Source: Rhodobacter sp. TJ_12 (GTDB lineage: Bacteria > Pseudomonadota > Alphaproteobacteria > Rhodobacterales > Rhodobacteraceae). Taken from it: a stretch of 64,000 nt of DNA. A program made the position numbers and the translations under genes. The stretch spans positions 37,791-101,790 of the forward strand of contig NZ_NRRD01000010.1 of the NCBI RefSeq assembly GCF_020023995.1. Reading direction: 5' to 3'. Numbering within the stretch: position 1 is the first letter of the stretch; each line of letters starts with the position of its first letter. This document shows, piece after piece, positions 8,300 to 17,669 of this stretch. Under the pieces are notes generated by a model, which did no database searches, was not told the origin of the DNA, and worked only from the letters and a program-made list of their open reading frames with translations.

Positions 8300-9744
8300 C
8301 ACACCACCTCCTCAACGGCCTTGCGCGCACCCAGATCCACCAACCGGCCATAGGCTTCGGTCACGGGCGCTTGCAGCAGCGCGGCCATTTCGGCCGAAAA
8401 CACATCGCGCAGACCCAAAAGCGCGGCGACCTTGCCTTCGGGCGTATCGGCCCCGTCGGACAGCGCGCGCAACCGCGCGGCCAGCGGGTCTTTCACCTCG
8501 ATCGGCGCGCCGGTTTCATCGGTGCCGCCGACGTAGCGCATCCAAGCCGCCACCGCGAGCACAAGCCCCGGCGCCGTTCGGCCCGCCGCAAAAGTCTCGG
8601 CCAAGGTGCCCAGAATGCGCTGCGGTAATTTTTGGCTGCCATCCATCGCAATCTGCCACGTGCGGTGCCGGATCGCGGGGTTTGCGTAGCGCGCGGCCAA
8701 AGCCTCGGCATAGGCGGCAAGGCTTTCGCCGGGGGGCGGGGTCAGCGCGGGAATGATTTCATCGGCCCAGAGTTTTTTCACAAAACGCGCAAAAACCGGA
8801 TCGGCCATCGTGTCGGCAATTGTCTCATGGCCCGCCAGATACCCAAGATAGGCAAGCGCGGAATGCGTGCCGTTGAGCATGCGCAGTTTCATATGCTCAT
8901 AGGGCGTGACATCGGCCACCATTTGCGCGCCGACCGCGCCCCAATCGGGCCGCGCACCATTCACGAAACTGTCTTCGATCACCCATTGGCGGAACGGCTC
9001 ATGCATTACGGGCGCCGCATCATGGCAACCCGTCAGCGCTTCGACCTGCGCAATGTCCTCGGGCTTGGTGGCGGGCACGATCCGATCCACCATCGTGGCC
9101 GGGAAACGCCCCTTTTCCGCGATCCAATCGGCCAAGGCCGGATCGATTTCGCGCGCCAAAGCCAGCACCACGCCGCGCAGCACCTTGCCGTTATGAGGAA
9201 GGTTGTCACAGGTCATCGCGGTAAAGGGTGCGACGCCCGCCGCCTTGCGCCGTTGCAGCGCGCGCACAATATAGCCCGGCGCAGAGCGTGGCAGCGCCTG
9301 CGCAATGTCATGCACGATATCGGGATGGGTCAGGTTGAGCGCGCCGGTCGAGGGTTCATGGCAATAGCCCTTTTCCGTAACCGTCAGCGAAACGATCTGC
9401 ACCGCAGGATCGGCCATCGCCGTCAACACGGCCTCTGGGTCTTCGGGCGCGACCAGCACGCCGGCAATCACCTGCACCGCATGCGGTTTCACGCCCTCGG
9501 GCGCAAGTTCCAGCGCGATATAGCTGCCGCCTTGCGGGGCCAGCGCATCGCGCGTGCCCGCGCTTTGCAACGACACGCCCAGAATGCCCCACTCCCCACC
9601 CGAGGCCGCAATCGCCTCTTCGGTGAAAATCGCGCCATGGGCACGGAAAAAGGCCCCAAGGCCAAGGTGGACGATGCCGACCTTGGGCGCGGGGGCAACA
9701 CGGTCAAGGCGGGGGGCAGTGTCAGCGGGCAAGCCAGCCTCCAT
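8299..9744 (-). CDS. Mannitol dehydrogenase family oxidoreductase (fructuronate/tagaturonate reductase)
   Basis: A 481-residue NAD-dependent polyol/uronate reductase with the N-terminal Rossmann motif VHLGLGAFFRAH and the central family signature TCDNLPHNGKVLR; a C-terminal domain with MLNGTHSALAYLGY. In this operon it should reduce fructuronate to mannonate (UxuB) and possibly tagaturonate to altronate (UxaB), because no second reductase is present although both uxuA and uxaA are. The start is ambiguous: ATG at 9744 or 9750, both inside the 3' end of kduD (about 23-29 bp overlap). I chose 9744. Confidence 0.88.
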   Translation of the reverse strand: MEAGLPADTAPRLDRVAPAPKVGIVHLGLGAFFRAHGAIFTEEAIAASGGEWGILGVSLQSAGTRDALAPQGGSYIALELAPEGVKPHAVQVIAGVLVAPEDPEAVLTAMADPAVQIVSLTVTEKGYCHEPSTGALNLTHPDIVHDIAQALPRSAPGYIVRALQRRKAAGVAPFTAMTCDNLPHNGKVLRGVVLALAREIDPALADWIAEKGRFPATMVDRIVPATKPEDIAQVEALTGCHDAAPVMHEPFRQWVIEDSFVNGARPDWGAVGAQMVADVTPYEHMKLRMLNGTHSALAYLGYLAGHETIADTMADPVFARFVKKLWADEIIPALTPPPGESLAAYAEALAARYANPAIRHRTWQIAMDGSQKLPQRILGTLAETFAAGRTAPGLVLAVAAWMRYVGGTDETGAPIEVKDPLAARLRALSDGADTPEGKVAALLGLRDVFSAEMAALLQAPVTEAYGRLVDLGARKAVEEVV

Positions 9745-10465
9745 CGACATTAAGCACCGCGCCATGGATGTAACGCGCGGCGGCAGAACACAGGAAAGCG
9801 GCCGTGCCGCCGATATCTTCGGGCGCGCCCCAACGGCCTGCGGGAATACGCTCCAAGATCGCCTTGTTGCGCACCGGATCGGCGCGCAACGCCTCGGTGT
9901 TGTTGGTGGCGATATAGCCCGGGGCGATGGCGTTGACGTTGATCCCCTTGGCCGCCCATTCATTGGCCAAGATCTTGGTCAGCCCCGCCACGCCATGTTT
10001 TGACGCGGTGTAAGACGGCACACGAATGCCGCCCTGAAAGCTGAGCAGGGACGCGATATTGACCACCGCGGCAGGCAGCGTGTCTTGCGCCAGCGCGGCC
10101 TCGGCAAAGGCTTGGGTCGTAAAGAAAACCGCCTTTAGGTTGACATCCATCACCGCGTCCCAATCGGCTTCGGTGAAGGACAGGCTGTCGTCACGGCGGA
10201 TGATCCCGGCATTATTGACCAAGATCGAATAGCCCTGCCCGTCGAACACGCCTTGGCCCGCCATCGGATCGGCAAAATCGAGCGCCAGAAAATCGCCCTG
10301 CCCGCCCGCTTCGGCGATCCGGGTCAGCGTTTCATCACAGTCGCGCCGGCCCGCACAGGTGACCCGCGCGCCTTGTGCGGCCAAAGACACCGCAATCGCC
10401 TGCCCGATGCCGGTATTGGCCCCGGTCACCAGCGCGCGCCGCCCGGTCAGGGAAAACGGGCTCAC
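9722..10465 (-). CDS. kduD: 2-dehydro-3-deoxy-D-gluconate 5-dehydrogenase (SDR)
   Basis: A 247-residue short-chain dehydrogenase, KduD length. It has the cofactor motif TGANTGIG (about 15-22), NNAGIIRRDDSL, catalytic Ser in NIASLLSF and YTASK. KduD reduces 2,5-diketo-3-deoxygluconate to 2-keto-3-deoxygluconate. The start is a GTG at 10465 that overlaps the kduI stop codon as GTGA; the frame upstream is not family-like. Adjacent kduI and kdgF make the assignment strong. Confidence 0.92.
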   Translation of the reverse strand: MSPFSLTGRRALVTGANTGIGQAIAVSLAAQGARVTCAGRRDCDETLTRIAEAGGQGDFLALDFADPMAGQGVFDGQGYSILVNNAGIIRRDDSLSFTEADWDAVMDVNLKAVFFTTQAFAEAALAQDTLPAAVVNIASLLSFQGGIRVPSYTASKHGVAGLTKILANEWAAKGINVNAIAPGYIATNNTEALRADPVRNKAILERIPAGRWGAPEDIGGTAAFLCSAAARYIHGAVLNVDGGWLAR

Positions 10466-11286
10466 CGCAACGCCTCCGGCTGAATAAAGTCCATGTCGGT
10501 GTAATCGACATTGTCGCCCGCCATCGCCCAGATGAACGTGTAAGGCCCGGTGCCCGCGCCCGCATGGATCGACCACGGCGGCGAGATCGCCGCCTCTTCA
10601 TTGCCCACGAACAAATGCCGGGTTTCGGTGGGTTCGCCCATCAGATGCATCACCCGGGCGCTGTCATCCATGTTCCAGTAAAGATAGGCCTCCATCCGGC
10701 GGTCATGCAGGTGCGCAGGCATGGTGTTCCACACAGAGCCATCCAAAAGCGTGGTATAGCCCAGCACCAATTGGCAGCTTTCCATCACCAGCGGATGGAT
10801 GAACTGGTTGATGACCCGCTTGTTGGCGGTGGCCGTATCGCCCAGCCGCAGTTCTTTGGCATCCGCGAGCCGGATCAGCCGCGAGGGGCAGGTGCGATGC
10901 GCGGGCGCCGAGGTGATGTAAAACCGCCCCGCCCCCGCGAAACTGACCGGGCCAGTGCCCATGCCCAGATAGAGCACGTCGCCACGCGCCATCGTGTAGC
11001 TTTCGCCCGCCGCCGTCACGGTGCCGGTCTCGCCAATATTGACGATGCCCATTTCGCGCCGATCCAGAAACGAGGGCGTGCGCGTTTCGTCGACCTTATC
11101 CAGCGTCAGCGTGCCCGCGCCGGGCACCGCGCCGCCCAGAACGAACCGGTCGTAATGGGTATAGACAAGGCGGATTTCGCCCGTCTCAAACAGGTTTTCT
11201 GCAAGGAAATGCTGCCGCAGCCCCGCAGTATCGAGGGTTTTCGCGTGGTCTTGATGCACGGCGTGGCGGGTTTCGACACGAAGCAT
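10462..11286 (-). CDS. kduI: 5-dehydro-4-deoxy-D-glucuronate isomerase
   Basis: A 274-residue KduI cupin isomerase that turns 4-deoxy-L-threo-5-hexosulose uronate into 2,5-diketo-3-deoxygluconate. The N-terminus LRVETRHAVHQDHAKTLDT aligns with E. coli KduI, and MPAHLHDRRMEAYLYW carries the zinc-binding histidines and Glu. The ATG at 11286 has GGAGA a few bases upstream. It lies 11 bp after kdgF and overlaps kduD by 4 bp. Confidence 0.95.
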   Translation of the reverse strand: MLRVETRHAVHQDHAKTLDTAGLRQHFLAENLFETGEIRLVYTHYDRFVLGGAVPGAGTLTLDKVDETRTPSFLDRREMGIVNIGETGTVTAAGESYTMARGDVLYLGMGTGPVSFAGAGRFYITSAPAHRTCPSRLIRLADAKELRLGDTATANKRVINQFIHPLVMESCQLVLGYTTLLDGSVWNTMPAHLHDRRMEAYLYWNMDDSARVMHLMGEPTETRHLFVGNEEAAISPPWSIHAGAGTGPYTFIWAMAGDNVDYTDMDFIQPEALR

Positions 11287-11297
11287 GGTCTCTCCTT

Positions 11298-11606
11298 TCA
11301 CAGAAAATCGTCGCGGCGGGGGGCGAAGCTGTCGATCAGCACCCCCGGCTCAAGGCACAGGCAGCCATGCACCGCGCCCGAGGGGATTGAAAAGGCATCG
11401 CCCGGGCCCACCTCGAACCGTTCTCCGGCCAGCTCGAAGCGGAACCGGCCCGATTGGCAATAGGTGGTCTGGACATGGGGGTGGGAATGCAAAAGCCCCT
11501 CGCCCCCCGCCTCGAAGGTGAAACGCACCACCATCAGATCGGGCGTTTCGGTCAGCACCTGGCGCGTGGCGCCAGGTCCGGTTGCAACAACGGGATAGCT
11601 TTGCAT
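11298..11606 (-). CDS. kdgF: KdgF-type cupin, unsaturated uronate linearisation
   Basis: A 102-residue single-domain cupin. HSHPHVQTTYCQSGRFRFEL and the second motif PGDAFSIPSGAVHGC hold the metal-binding His/Gln set of the family. KdgF speeds conversion of 4,5-unsaturated uronates, released by pectin or alginate lyases, to the linear ketonic form used by KduI. The position directly before kduI and kduD supports this. Two ATGs occur in tandem; the one at 11606 has the better spacing to AGGAGG. Confidence 0.85.
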   Translation of the reverse strand: MQSYPVVATGPGATRQVLTETPDLMVVRFTFEAGGEGLLHSHPHVQTTYCQSGRFRFELAGERFEVGPGDAFSIPSGAVHGCLCLEPGVLIDSFAPRRDDFL

Positions 11607-11616
11607 CATCCCCTCC

Positions 11617-12897
11617 TTAGTGGAATACGCTGGGCAGCCACAACGACAGGGCGGGGACATACGTCACCAGCATCAACGTGCCGAAAGCGGCGATATAGAA
11701 GGGCCAGATCGAACGGATCACCGACCAGATCGAAACGCGCCCCACCGCGCAGCCGACAAACAGCACCGCCCCCACCGGTGGCGTGCACAGCCCGATCCCA
11801 AGGTTCAGCACCAAGATCACGCCAAAATGCACCGGGTCGATCCCGAAGGCCTGCGCCACCGGCAAGAAGATCGGCGTGCAGATCACGATCAGCGGCGACA
11901 TATCCATGAACGTGCCAAGGATCAGCAACACCACGTTGATCAACAGCAAGATCACGATCGGGTTGTCCGAAAAGCCTTGCAGCGCGCTGACCAGTGCCGT
12001 GGGCACCTTGAGGAAGGCCAAAAGCCAGCCAAAGGCCGCCGCGCAGCCGATCACCATCAGCACCATGGCGGTAGTGCGCACCGCCGCTTTGGTGGCGGCA
12101 ACGAATTCCGAAAAGCTGAGTGTGCGATAGACCAGCGCGGTCACAAAGATCGCATAGACCACGGCAATGTTGGAGCTTTCCGACGCGGTAAAGATACCCG
12201 AGCGCACCCCGCCAAAGATGATCGCCACCAAGATCAAACCGGGCAGCGCATTGGCGAAGATCCGGCCCATCATATGCCATCCGGGGAATGGTTCGGTCGG
12301 ATAGCCGCGTTTCTTGGCCACGAAATAGGCCGCCACCATCAATGACAGCGCCAGCGTGATGCCCGGCACGATGCCCGCGGTGAACAGATCCGCGATCGAG
12401 ATTTTGCCCCCCGCCGAGATCGAATAGATGATCATATTGTGGCTGGGCGGCAGCATCAGCGCGATGATCGAGGCCACAACGGTGATGTTCACCGCGTAAT
12501 CGGTGCCATAACCGCGTTCCTTCATCTGCGGGACCATTAGGCCCCCCACGGCAGAGGCATCCGCCGCGGCAGAACCAGAGACGCCGCCAAACATGACCGA
12601 GGCCATGATGTTCACCTGCCCAAGCCCGCCGCGCAAATGACCCACAAGCGCCCCCGCAAGCGCCACCAGACGCCGCGCAATATCACCGCGCACCATTAGA
12701 TCGCCCGCATAGATAAAGAACGGAATGGCCATAAGGGCGTAAACAGAAACCCCCGAGTTCAGCCGCTGGAACACCACCACCGGCGGCAGACCCAGATAGA
12801 CGACCGTCGCAAAGGAGGCAGCGCCAAGGCAAAAGGCGACCGGGGTGCCGATCAGCAAAAGCGACACGAAGGTGCCAAAGAGAATCCACAGTTCCAT
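11617..12897 (-). CDS. dctM: TRAP transporter large permease (DctM)
   Basis: A 426-residue membrane protein with about 12 hydrophobic segments, the size of DctM/SiaM large TRAP permeases. Motifs such as GVSGSAAADASAVGG and LGTFMDMSPLIVICTPIFLP are family hallmarks. It forms the sodium-driven uptake channel with DctQ and receives substrate from DctP. It starts 3 bp after dctQ. The gene content predicts hexuronates or unsaturated oligouronates as substrate. Confidence 0.95.
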   Translation of the reverse strand: MELWILFGTFVSLLLIGTPVAFCLGAASFATVVYLGLPPVVVFQRLNSGVSVYALMAIPFFIYAGDLMVRGDIARRLVALAGALVGHLRGGLGQVNIMASVMFGGVSGSAAADASAVGGLMVPQMKERGYGTDYAVNITVVASIIALMLPPSHNMIIYSISAGGKISIADLFTAGIVPGITLALSLMVAAYFVAKKRGYPTEPFPGWHMMGRIFANALPGLILVAIIFGGVRSGIFTASESSNIAVVYAIFVTALVYRTLSFSEFVAATKAAVRTTAMVLMVIGCAAAFGWLLAFLKVPTALVSALQGFSDNPIVILLLINVVLLILGTFMDMSPLIVICTPIFLPVAQAFGIDPVHFGVILVLNLGIGLCTPPVGAVLFVGCAVGRVSIWSVIRSIWPFYIAAFGTLMLVTYVPALSLWLPSVFH

Positions 12898-12900
12898 GGC

Positions 12901-13449
12901 TTAGGCCTCCGCTTCGGTGGGTTTGGGGGTTTCGTCTTCGTGGTCATCCCCGAAGCGCGAGGTGGGCAGGCCAGCGGCGCGGCGCGCGATCCGCTCGATG
13001 CAAAACAGCACCAGCAGGCAACCGCCCACGACGATGGGCAAAAAGTCGAAAGCGCCGGAAATCCCAAGGCTGGGCAGCTTGTTGTGGACGGTGCGTTCCG
13101 CCAGTTCCCAGCCGAACTTCACCATGCCCACGGCAAAGGCGCCCACCACCACATCCGAAACCGTGTAAAGCCAGAGCTTCACCTTTTGCGGCAGGAAATA
13201 AAGCACCACGTCAAAGCTGAGGTGATAGCCTTCGCGGATGCCCACGGCGGCCCCCAGAAAGATGAACCACCCCATGATCATCACTGCGGCCGGTTCCGTC
13301 CACGGCAGCGACGAATTCAAAACGTAGCGGAAGAAGACCTGCATCGCGATGAACGCCGTCATCACGACCACGCCGGTTCCGGCAATCCAAAGCGCGACAT
13401 TGCCCAGAAATCCGGTCACCCGCGCCACTTGCAACATGAAGTCCTTCAC
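12901..13449 (-). CDS. dctQ: TRAP transporter small permease (DctQ)
   Basis: A 182-residue four-helix inner-membrane protein of the DctQ family; the FFRYVLNSSLPWTEP stretch is typical. I place the start at the GTG at 13449 because GGGGAGGGG lies 5 bp upstream. The ATG at 13470, seven codons earlier, would have the terminator stem and U-tract in place of a binding site. The C-terminal 25 residues are acidic and cytoplasmic. Confidence 0.88.
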   Translation of the reverse strand: MKDFMLQVARVTGFLGNVALWIAGTGVVVMTAFIAMQVFFRYVLNSSLPWTEPAAVMIMGWFIFLGAAVGIREGYHLSFDVVLYFLPQKVKLWLYTVSDVVVGAFAVGMVKFGWELAERTVHNKLPSLGISGAFDFLPIVVGGCLLVLFCIERIARRAAGLPTSRFGDDHEDETPKPTEAEA

Positions 13450-13472
13450 CGACCCCTCCCCGAGCTGCATCG

Positions 13473-13509
13473 AAAAACGCCGCGCGAAGGCCCGACCCCT
13501 CGCGCGGCG
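13473..13509 (-). terminator. Intrinsic terminator/attenuator between dctP and dctQ
   Basis: On the minus strand a perfect 10-bp stem CGCCGCGCGA/TCGCGCGGCG (13500-13509 with 13478-13487, 12-nt loop) is followed directly by TTTTT (13473-13477). It sits 13 bp after the dctP stop and just before the dctQ ribosome binding site. This would give an excess of binding-protein mRNA over membrane subunits. Confidence 0.75.
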
Positions 13510-13522
13510 TATATGGGTCAGA

Positions 13523-14500
13523 TCACTCGGTCGCTTGGATCCGAGCGACCAGATCCTTGAGCACGTCAGAGGTCACGTATTTTTCGTAAACCGGCTCCAT
13601 CGCTTCGATGAACGGGGTCTTGTCGATATCGGTGACCACCTCGACCCCCGCCGCTTCCAGCTTGGCTTCGGATCTGGCTTCTTGCTCGGCCCAAAGGCGG
13701 CGCATTTCCGGCACCGAATCCCGCGCGGCTTGGCGCACGATCTCTTGGTCCTCGGCGCTCAGCCCGTCCCAGGTCCTTTTCGACATCACCAGCACTTCCG
13801 GCACGATCAGGTGTTGATCGAGCGTGTAGTATTTGGCGACCTCAAAATGGCCCGAGCTGTCATAGGACGGCCAGTTGTTTTCCGCCCCGTCAATAACGCC
13901 GGTCTGGATCGAGCTATAAACCTCGCCATAGGGCATCGGCGTCGCATTGGCGCCCACCGCGCTGACCATATCGACAAACAGATCCGACTGCATGACGCGG
14001 AACTTCATGCCTTCCAGATCGGCCATCGATTTGATCGGTTTTTGGCTGTTGTAGAAGCTGCGCGAGCCGCCATCATAGAAGGCCAGACCGATCAGATCAT
14101 GTGGCGTGAAAGCATCCAGAATCTGTTGGCCAATCTCGCCATCCATCACCGTGTGCATGTGATCGACCGAGCGGAAGATATAGGGCAGCGAGGGAACTTG
14201 CGTTTCTTCGATGATATTGTTGAACGGCCCAAGGCTGACGCGGTTCATATCGATCACGCCGAACTGGGTTTGTTCGATGCTGTCTTTCTCTTCGCCAAGC
14301 TGGGCAGAGTGATAGACTTCGATGCACAGACGGCCATCGCTGCGCTCTTGCAAAAGCTGCCCCATATATTTCACCGCTTCCACGGTGGGGTAGCCATCCG
14401 GATGCGTGTCCGACGAACGGAACGTGGTTTCACAGGCCGTTGCCGCGCCCGCGAACGCCACGCCCGCCAACAGCGCCGCAAGGGTGGTCAGATGTTTCAT
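13523..14500 (-). CDS. dctP: TRAP transporter periplasmic binding protein (DctP)
   Basis: A 325-residue DctP/SiaP-type binding protein. Residues 1-24 are a Sec signal peptide ending AGAATA. Family motifs include the [14 protein letters not shown] ligand-loop region and [12 protein letters not shown], where the conserved Arg salt-bridges the carboxylate of the ligand, fitting a uronate. The ATG at 14500 has GGAGA upstream. It is placed between uxaC and the permease genes. Confidence 0.93.
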   Translation of the reverse strand: MKHLTTLAALLAGVAFAGAATACETTFRSSDTHPDGYPTVEAVKYMGQLLQERSDGRLCIEVYHSAQLGEEKDSIEQTQFGVIDMNRVSLGPFNNIIEETQVPSLPYIFRSVDHMHTVMDGEIGQQILDAFTPHDLIGLAFYDGGSRSFYNSQKPIKSMADLEGMKFRVMQSDLFVDMVSAVGANATPMPYGEVYSSIQTGVIDGAENNWPSYDSSGHFEVAKYYTLDQHLIVPEVLVMSKRTWDGLSAEDQEIVRQAARDSVPEMRRLWAEQEARSEAKLEAAGVEVVTDIDKTPFIEAMEPVYEKYVTSDVLKDLVARIQATE

Positions 14501-14525
14501 GGTTTTTCTCCTCCCATGAGTTGGC

Positions 14526-15932
14526 TCAAAGCCGGTAGGCTTGCCGTGCAAGCCGGTGAGCGAGGTCTTGGGCGACCTCGAAGGCCTCATCCTCCGCCAG
14601 CCGCCCGGTGGCGACCAACGTGGCGAGGAAGGCAGAGTCGACCCGGCGCGACACATCATGACGCGCGGGGATCGAGCAAAAGGCACGGGTGTCGTCGTTG
14701 AAGCCGACGGTGTTGTAAAAGCCCGCGGTTTCGGTGGTCATCTGGCGGAACCGCCACATGCCCTCATAGCTGTCATGGAACCACCACGGCGGCCCCAGCC
14801 GCAGGCAGGGATAGACCCCCGCAAGCGGCGCCAATTCGCGCGCATAGGTGGTTTCATCCAGCGTGAACAGGATCACCGTCAGGTTCGGCTCTTCGCCCAC
14901 CGCGTCCAGAAGCGGCTTGAGCGCGGTGACGTAATCGGTGCGGCTTGGGATGTCATAGCCCTTGTCGCGGCCAAAACGATCCAGCACCGGACCGGAGTGG
15001 TTGCGGAAGGCGCCGGGGTGAATTTGCATCACCAGCCCGTCATCAAGCGACATTTTCGCCATTTCCGTCAGCATCTGCCCGCGGAACGCCTCGCGCTCCG
15101 CGGTGTCGGCCAGCCCCGTCATGACCCGGTCGTAAAGCGCAGCCGCTTCGGCCGGACCAAGGTTGTGAGTGGTGGCAGTGGGGTGGCCGTGATCGGTAGA
15201 GGTTGCGCCGAACTGCTTAAAATAGGCGCGCCGGTTGCGATGCGCGGCCAGATAGCCCGCATAAGAGCCCGGATCTTCGCCCGCCAGCGCGCAGAACTGT
15301 TCGACGTTTTGCACAAAGCCGCCGAAGTCCGGGTCGACCACCGGATCGGGGCGATAAGCGGTGATCACCCGCCCCGTCCAGCCGCTTTCGCGGATCATCC
15401 GGTGCCATTTAAGATCATCCAGCGGGCTTTCGGTGGTCGCGATCACCTCGATCCCGAACCGCTCGAACAGCGCGCGCGGACGAAACTCGGGCTTGGCGAG
15501 GCACGCGGCGATGTGGTCGTAATACATGTCGGCGGTGGCGGCGCTGAGCCGCTGATCCAGACCGAAGACATTTTCAAACGCATGGTCGAGCCAGATCCGC
15601 GAGGGCGTCGCGCGCAGCAGATGAAAGTGTTCGGCAAAGCGGCGCCAGACCGTGCGGCCATCGGTTTCCACCGGCCCGCCATCGGCGCGCGGCACGCCCA
15701 GACTTTCCAGCCGTACCCCTTGGCTGTGCAGCATCCGAAACACGTAATGATCGGGCGTTACAAAAAGCTGGGCCGGGTCCGGAAAGGCCGCATTTTCGGC
15801 AAACCAACGGGGATCGGTGTGCCCATGGGGGGACAAGATCGGCGCATCCTTGACGGTATCATAAAGCGCCCGGGCCATGCCCCGCACCCGTTCTTCAACC
15901 GGAAACAGGCGGTCAGCGTCCAGCAGAGCCAT
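14526..15932 (-). CDS. uxaC: Glucuronate/galacturonate isomerase
   Basis: A 468-residue uronate isomerase of the amidohydrolase-like fold, matching E. coli UxaC in length. The N-terminal [11 protein letters not shown] carries the metal His pair, and [10 protein letters not shown] and [18 protein letters not shown] are family motifs. It converts glucuronate to fructuronate and galacturonate to tagaturonate. It is the first gene of the operon; the ATG at 15932 follows GGGAGG. Confidence 0.95.
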   Translation of the reverse strand: MALLDADRLFPVEERVRGMARALYDTVKDAPILSPHGHTDPRWFAENAAFPDPAQLFVTPDHYVFRMLHSQGVRLESLGVPRADGGPVETDGRTVWRRFAEHFHLLRATPSRIWLDHAFENVFGLDQRLSAATADMYYDHIAACLAKPEFRPRALFERFGIEVIATTESPLDDLKWHRMIRESGWTGRVITAYRPDPVVDPDFGGFVQNVEQFCALAGEDPGSYAGYLAAHRNRRAYFKQFGATSTDHGHPTATTHNLGPAEAAALYDRVMTGLADTAEREAFRGQMLTEMAKMSLDDGLVMQIHPGAFRNHSGPVLDRFGRDKGYDIPSRTDYVTALKPLLDAVGEEPNLTVILFTLDETTYARELAPLAGVYPCLRLGPPWWFHDSYEGMWRFRQMTTETAGFYNTVGFNDDTRAFCSIPARHDVSRRVDSAFLATLVATGRLAEDEAFEVAQDLAHRLARQAYRL

Positions 15933-15979
15933 GGTTCCTCCCCCATTCTCTTGGTATTGCAACGGTGGACGACGCCACC

Positions 15980-16004
15980 TTGATAAACTAATATGCTAGT
16001 ATAG
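15980..16004. promoter_or_regulatory. AT-rich control region between uxaC and the GntR gene
   Basis: A short AT-rich island in a GC-rich gap between divergent genes. It contains TTGATA, CTAATA and CTAGTATAG with an ATA-N6-TAT dyad (15991-16002), similar in kind to GntR/FCD operators. Both the uronate operon promoter and the regulator promoter must lie here. Exact -35/-10 boxes cannot be fixed. Confidence 0.45.
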
Positions 16005-16027
16005 CCGCGCCGTCAATGAGGATGGAC

Positions 16028-16744
16028 ATGACCGACACATTGCAGTTACCCAAGCTCGATTTTACGCCGACGACCGTGGCAGATCAGGTGTATGCCGAGT
16101 TGCACCGGCAGGTATTGTCGCTTGAATTGAAGCCCGGCGCGAAGCTGTCGGAAGTGGAGGTTGCCAAGGCAATGGGCGTATCGCGCCAGCCCGTGCGCGA
16201 TGCGTTTTATCGCCTGTCAAAGCTGGGGTTCTTGCTGATCCGGCCTCAGCGCGCGACCACGGTCACGCTGATTTCTGCGGCGGCGGTGATGCGGGCGCGC
16301 TTCATTCGCACGGCGCTGGAAGTCGAGACGATCCGCACCGCCGCGCCGCGCCTGACCGAGGCCGATCTAGACGCGCTGGCGGCGAATATCGCGGCGCAGG
16401 ATGTGGCGATCAAGGCCGATGACCGGGGCGGGTTTCATCAGCTTGACGATGCGTTTCACCGCGAAATCTGTGCCCGGGCGAATCTGTCCTTCACGTGGGA
16501 GCTGATCTCGGAAAACAAAGGGCATATGGACCGGGTGCGGATGCTGTCGCTGTCTTTCGCCTCGCGCACCGCATGGGAAGATCACGTCGCGATTCTGGCC
16601 GCGCTGCGGGGCCGCGACCCCGACGCCGCCACCGCGGCGATGCGCGCGCATCTGAGCCGGATCAAGGAACAGATCGACCGTATCTTGGAACAAAACCACG
16701 CCTATTTCGCCGATGAACCGGCGGATCTGCGCCTCGATTTCTAG
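16028..16744 (+). CDS. GntR-family regulator, FCD domain, of the uronate operon
   Basis: A 238-residue regulator: winged helix-turn-helix (about 15-80, with KLSEVEVAKAMGVSRQPVRDAF) and an all-helical FCD effector domain (about 90-225) with the metal-binding Asp/His set, seen in DDAFHREI and the later DHVAILAAL. Family members such as UxuR/ExuR repress uronate genes and respond to a uronate. It is divergent from uxaC. Of three close ATGs I choose 16028, which has GAGG six bases upstream. Confidence 0.88.
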   Translation: MTDTLQLPKLDFTPTTVADQVYAELHRQVLSLELKPGAKLSEVEVAKAMGVSRQPVRDAFYRLSKLGFLLIRPQRATTVTLISAAAVMRARFIRTALEVETIRTAAPRLTEADLDALAANIAAQDVAIKADDRGGFHQLDDAFHREICARANLSFTWELISENKGHMDRVRMLSLSFASRTAWEDHVAILAALRGRDPDAATAAMRAHLSRIKEQIDRILEQNHAYFADEPADLRLDF

Positions 16745-16815
16745 ACCGTTTGTGCCCAGCGCCGCGCCCGCCCATGCAGGGCGCGCGCGTGCCGGTGGTG
16801 CTGTTTCGCTAAGGC

Positions 16816-17040
16816 TCAGTTGACCCGGATGTTGAACACATAGGTGCCGCCATCGACGCGATGATCCACCATCTCATTACCGGTAGACCGGCAGAACGCC
16901 TCGAAATCCTTGACCGCGCCCGGATCGGTCGCCTGAATTTCCAAAACCTGCCCGGCGGTCATTTCCTTGATCGCCTTTTTCGCACGCAGGATCGGTAGCG
17001 GGCAGTTCAGTCCCTTTGCATCAAGCACTTGGTCAGCCAT
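16816..17040 (-). CDS. tusA: TusA-family sulfur carrier protein
   Basis: A 74-residue TusA/SirA fold protein with the sulfur-carrying Cys13 in GLNCPLPILRAKKAI. In sulfur oxidisers TusA passes persulfide sulfur to the DsrEFH or sHdr system. It closes the sHdr operon, 14 bp after the DsrE3-type gene. The start at 17040 has AGGAAGGA upstream; an ATG one codon earlier is also possible. Confidence 0.92.
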   Translation of the reverse strand: MADQVLDAKGLNCPLPILRAKKAIKEMTAGQVLEIQATDPGAVKDFEAFCRSTGNEMVDHRVDGGTYVFNIRVN

Positions 17041-17054
17041 CATCTGTTCCTTCC

Positions 17055-17546
17055 TCAGATGTAAAGATTGATGTCGCAGCGCGTCGCGGCATCGACCCAT
17101 GTGGCCGCGCCGCCCAGTTCCAGCCCGTCGATCATGTCGCTTGTCTTGTATTCGAACAAATCCATGGTCATTTGGCAGGCGATGATCTTCACATCGGCCT
17201 CGACCGCCATTTCGCGCAACTCTTCGATCGAGGCGACGCCCTTTTTCTTGAGCATGTCCTTCATCATCGCGGTGGTCAGCGCGGTGGCACCGGGCATTGC
17301 CGCAACGATATTGGGCATCGCCATATGCCTGCCACCCATCGGCATTTCCATCGCCGCATTGCCCAACGGGTTGATCTTCAGATCAGGCTTTTTCTTCAGC
17401 AGCGTCAGCCCGTAAAAGGTGAAGAACATCGTCACCTCTAGCCCCATAGCCGCAGCTGTGGTGGCCAAAATGAACGGCGGGTAGCCCCAATCGAGCGTGC
17501 CCTTGGTGACGATGATCGACATGGATTTCGCTTCTGTATCCGTCAT
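17055..17546 (-). CDS. DsrE/DsrF/DrsH-like family protein (DsrE3 type)
   Basis: A 163-residue protein of the DsrE/DsrF/DrsH-like family (PF13686 type), with an N-terminal SIIVTKGTLDWGYPP strand-turn, a hydrophobic segment around 25-50, and the persulfide-carrying Cys124 in IIACQMTMDLF. In sHdr organisms such proteins accept sulfane sulfur from TusA and donate it onwards. GGGAGG precedes the ATG at 17546. It pairs with tusA, as in known sulfur-transfer clusters. Confidence 0.88.
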   Translation of the reverse strand: MTDTEAKSMSIIVTKGTLDWGYPPFILATTAAAMGLEVTMFFTFYGLTLLKKKPDLKINPLGNAAMEMPMGGRHMAMPNIVAAMPGATALTTAMMKDMLKKKGVASIEELREMAVEADVKIIACQMTMDLFEYKTSDMIDGLELGGAATWVDAATRCDINLYI

Positions 17547-17669
17547 GCTCCCTCCCTTGAGCCCGGGCAATCCTTCACAGCCCGGCCGCCACGGTCAGCC
17601 AGTGGTCGGGGCCTCCCTGCCCCGTTTCACATCCTCCCGGGCGGGGCCCGAGAGGAAAAGCTGGGTCAA

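Noticed and set aside
8632..9753. A 373-residue plus-strand frame opposite the uronate reductase
   Set aside because: Shadow of the real gene with typical antisense composition and no start signals.
16764..16784. GCGCCC/GGGCGC hairpin between the GntR and tusA genes as terminator
   Set aside because: Only a 6 to 7-bp stem without a U-tract on either strand; too weak to call.
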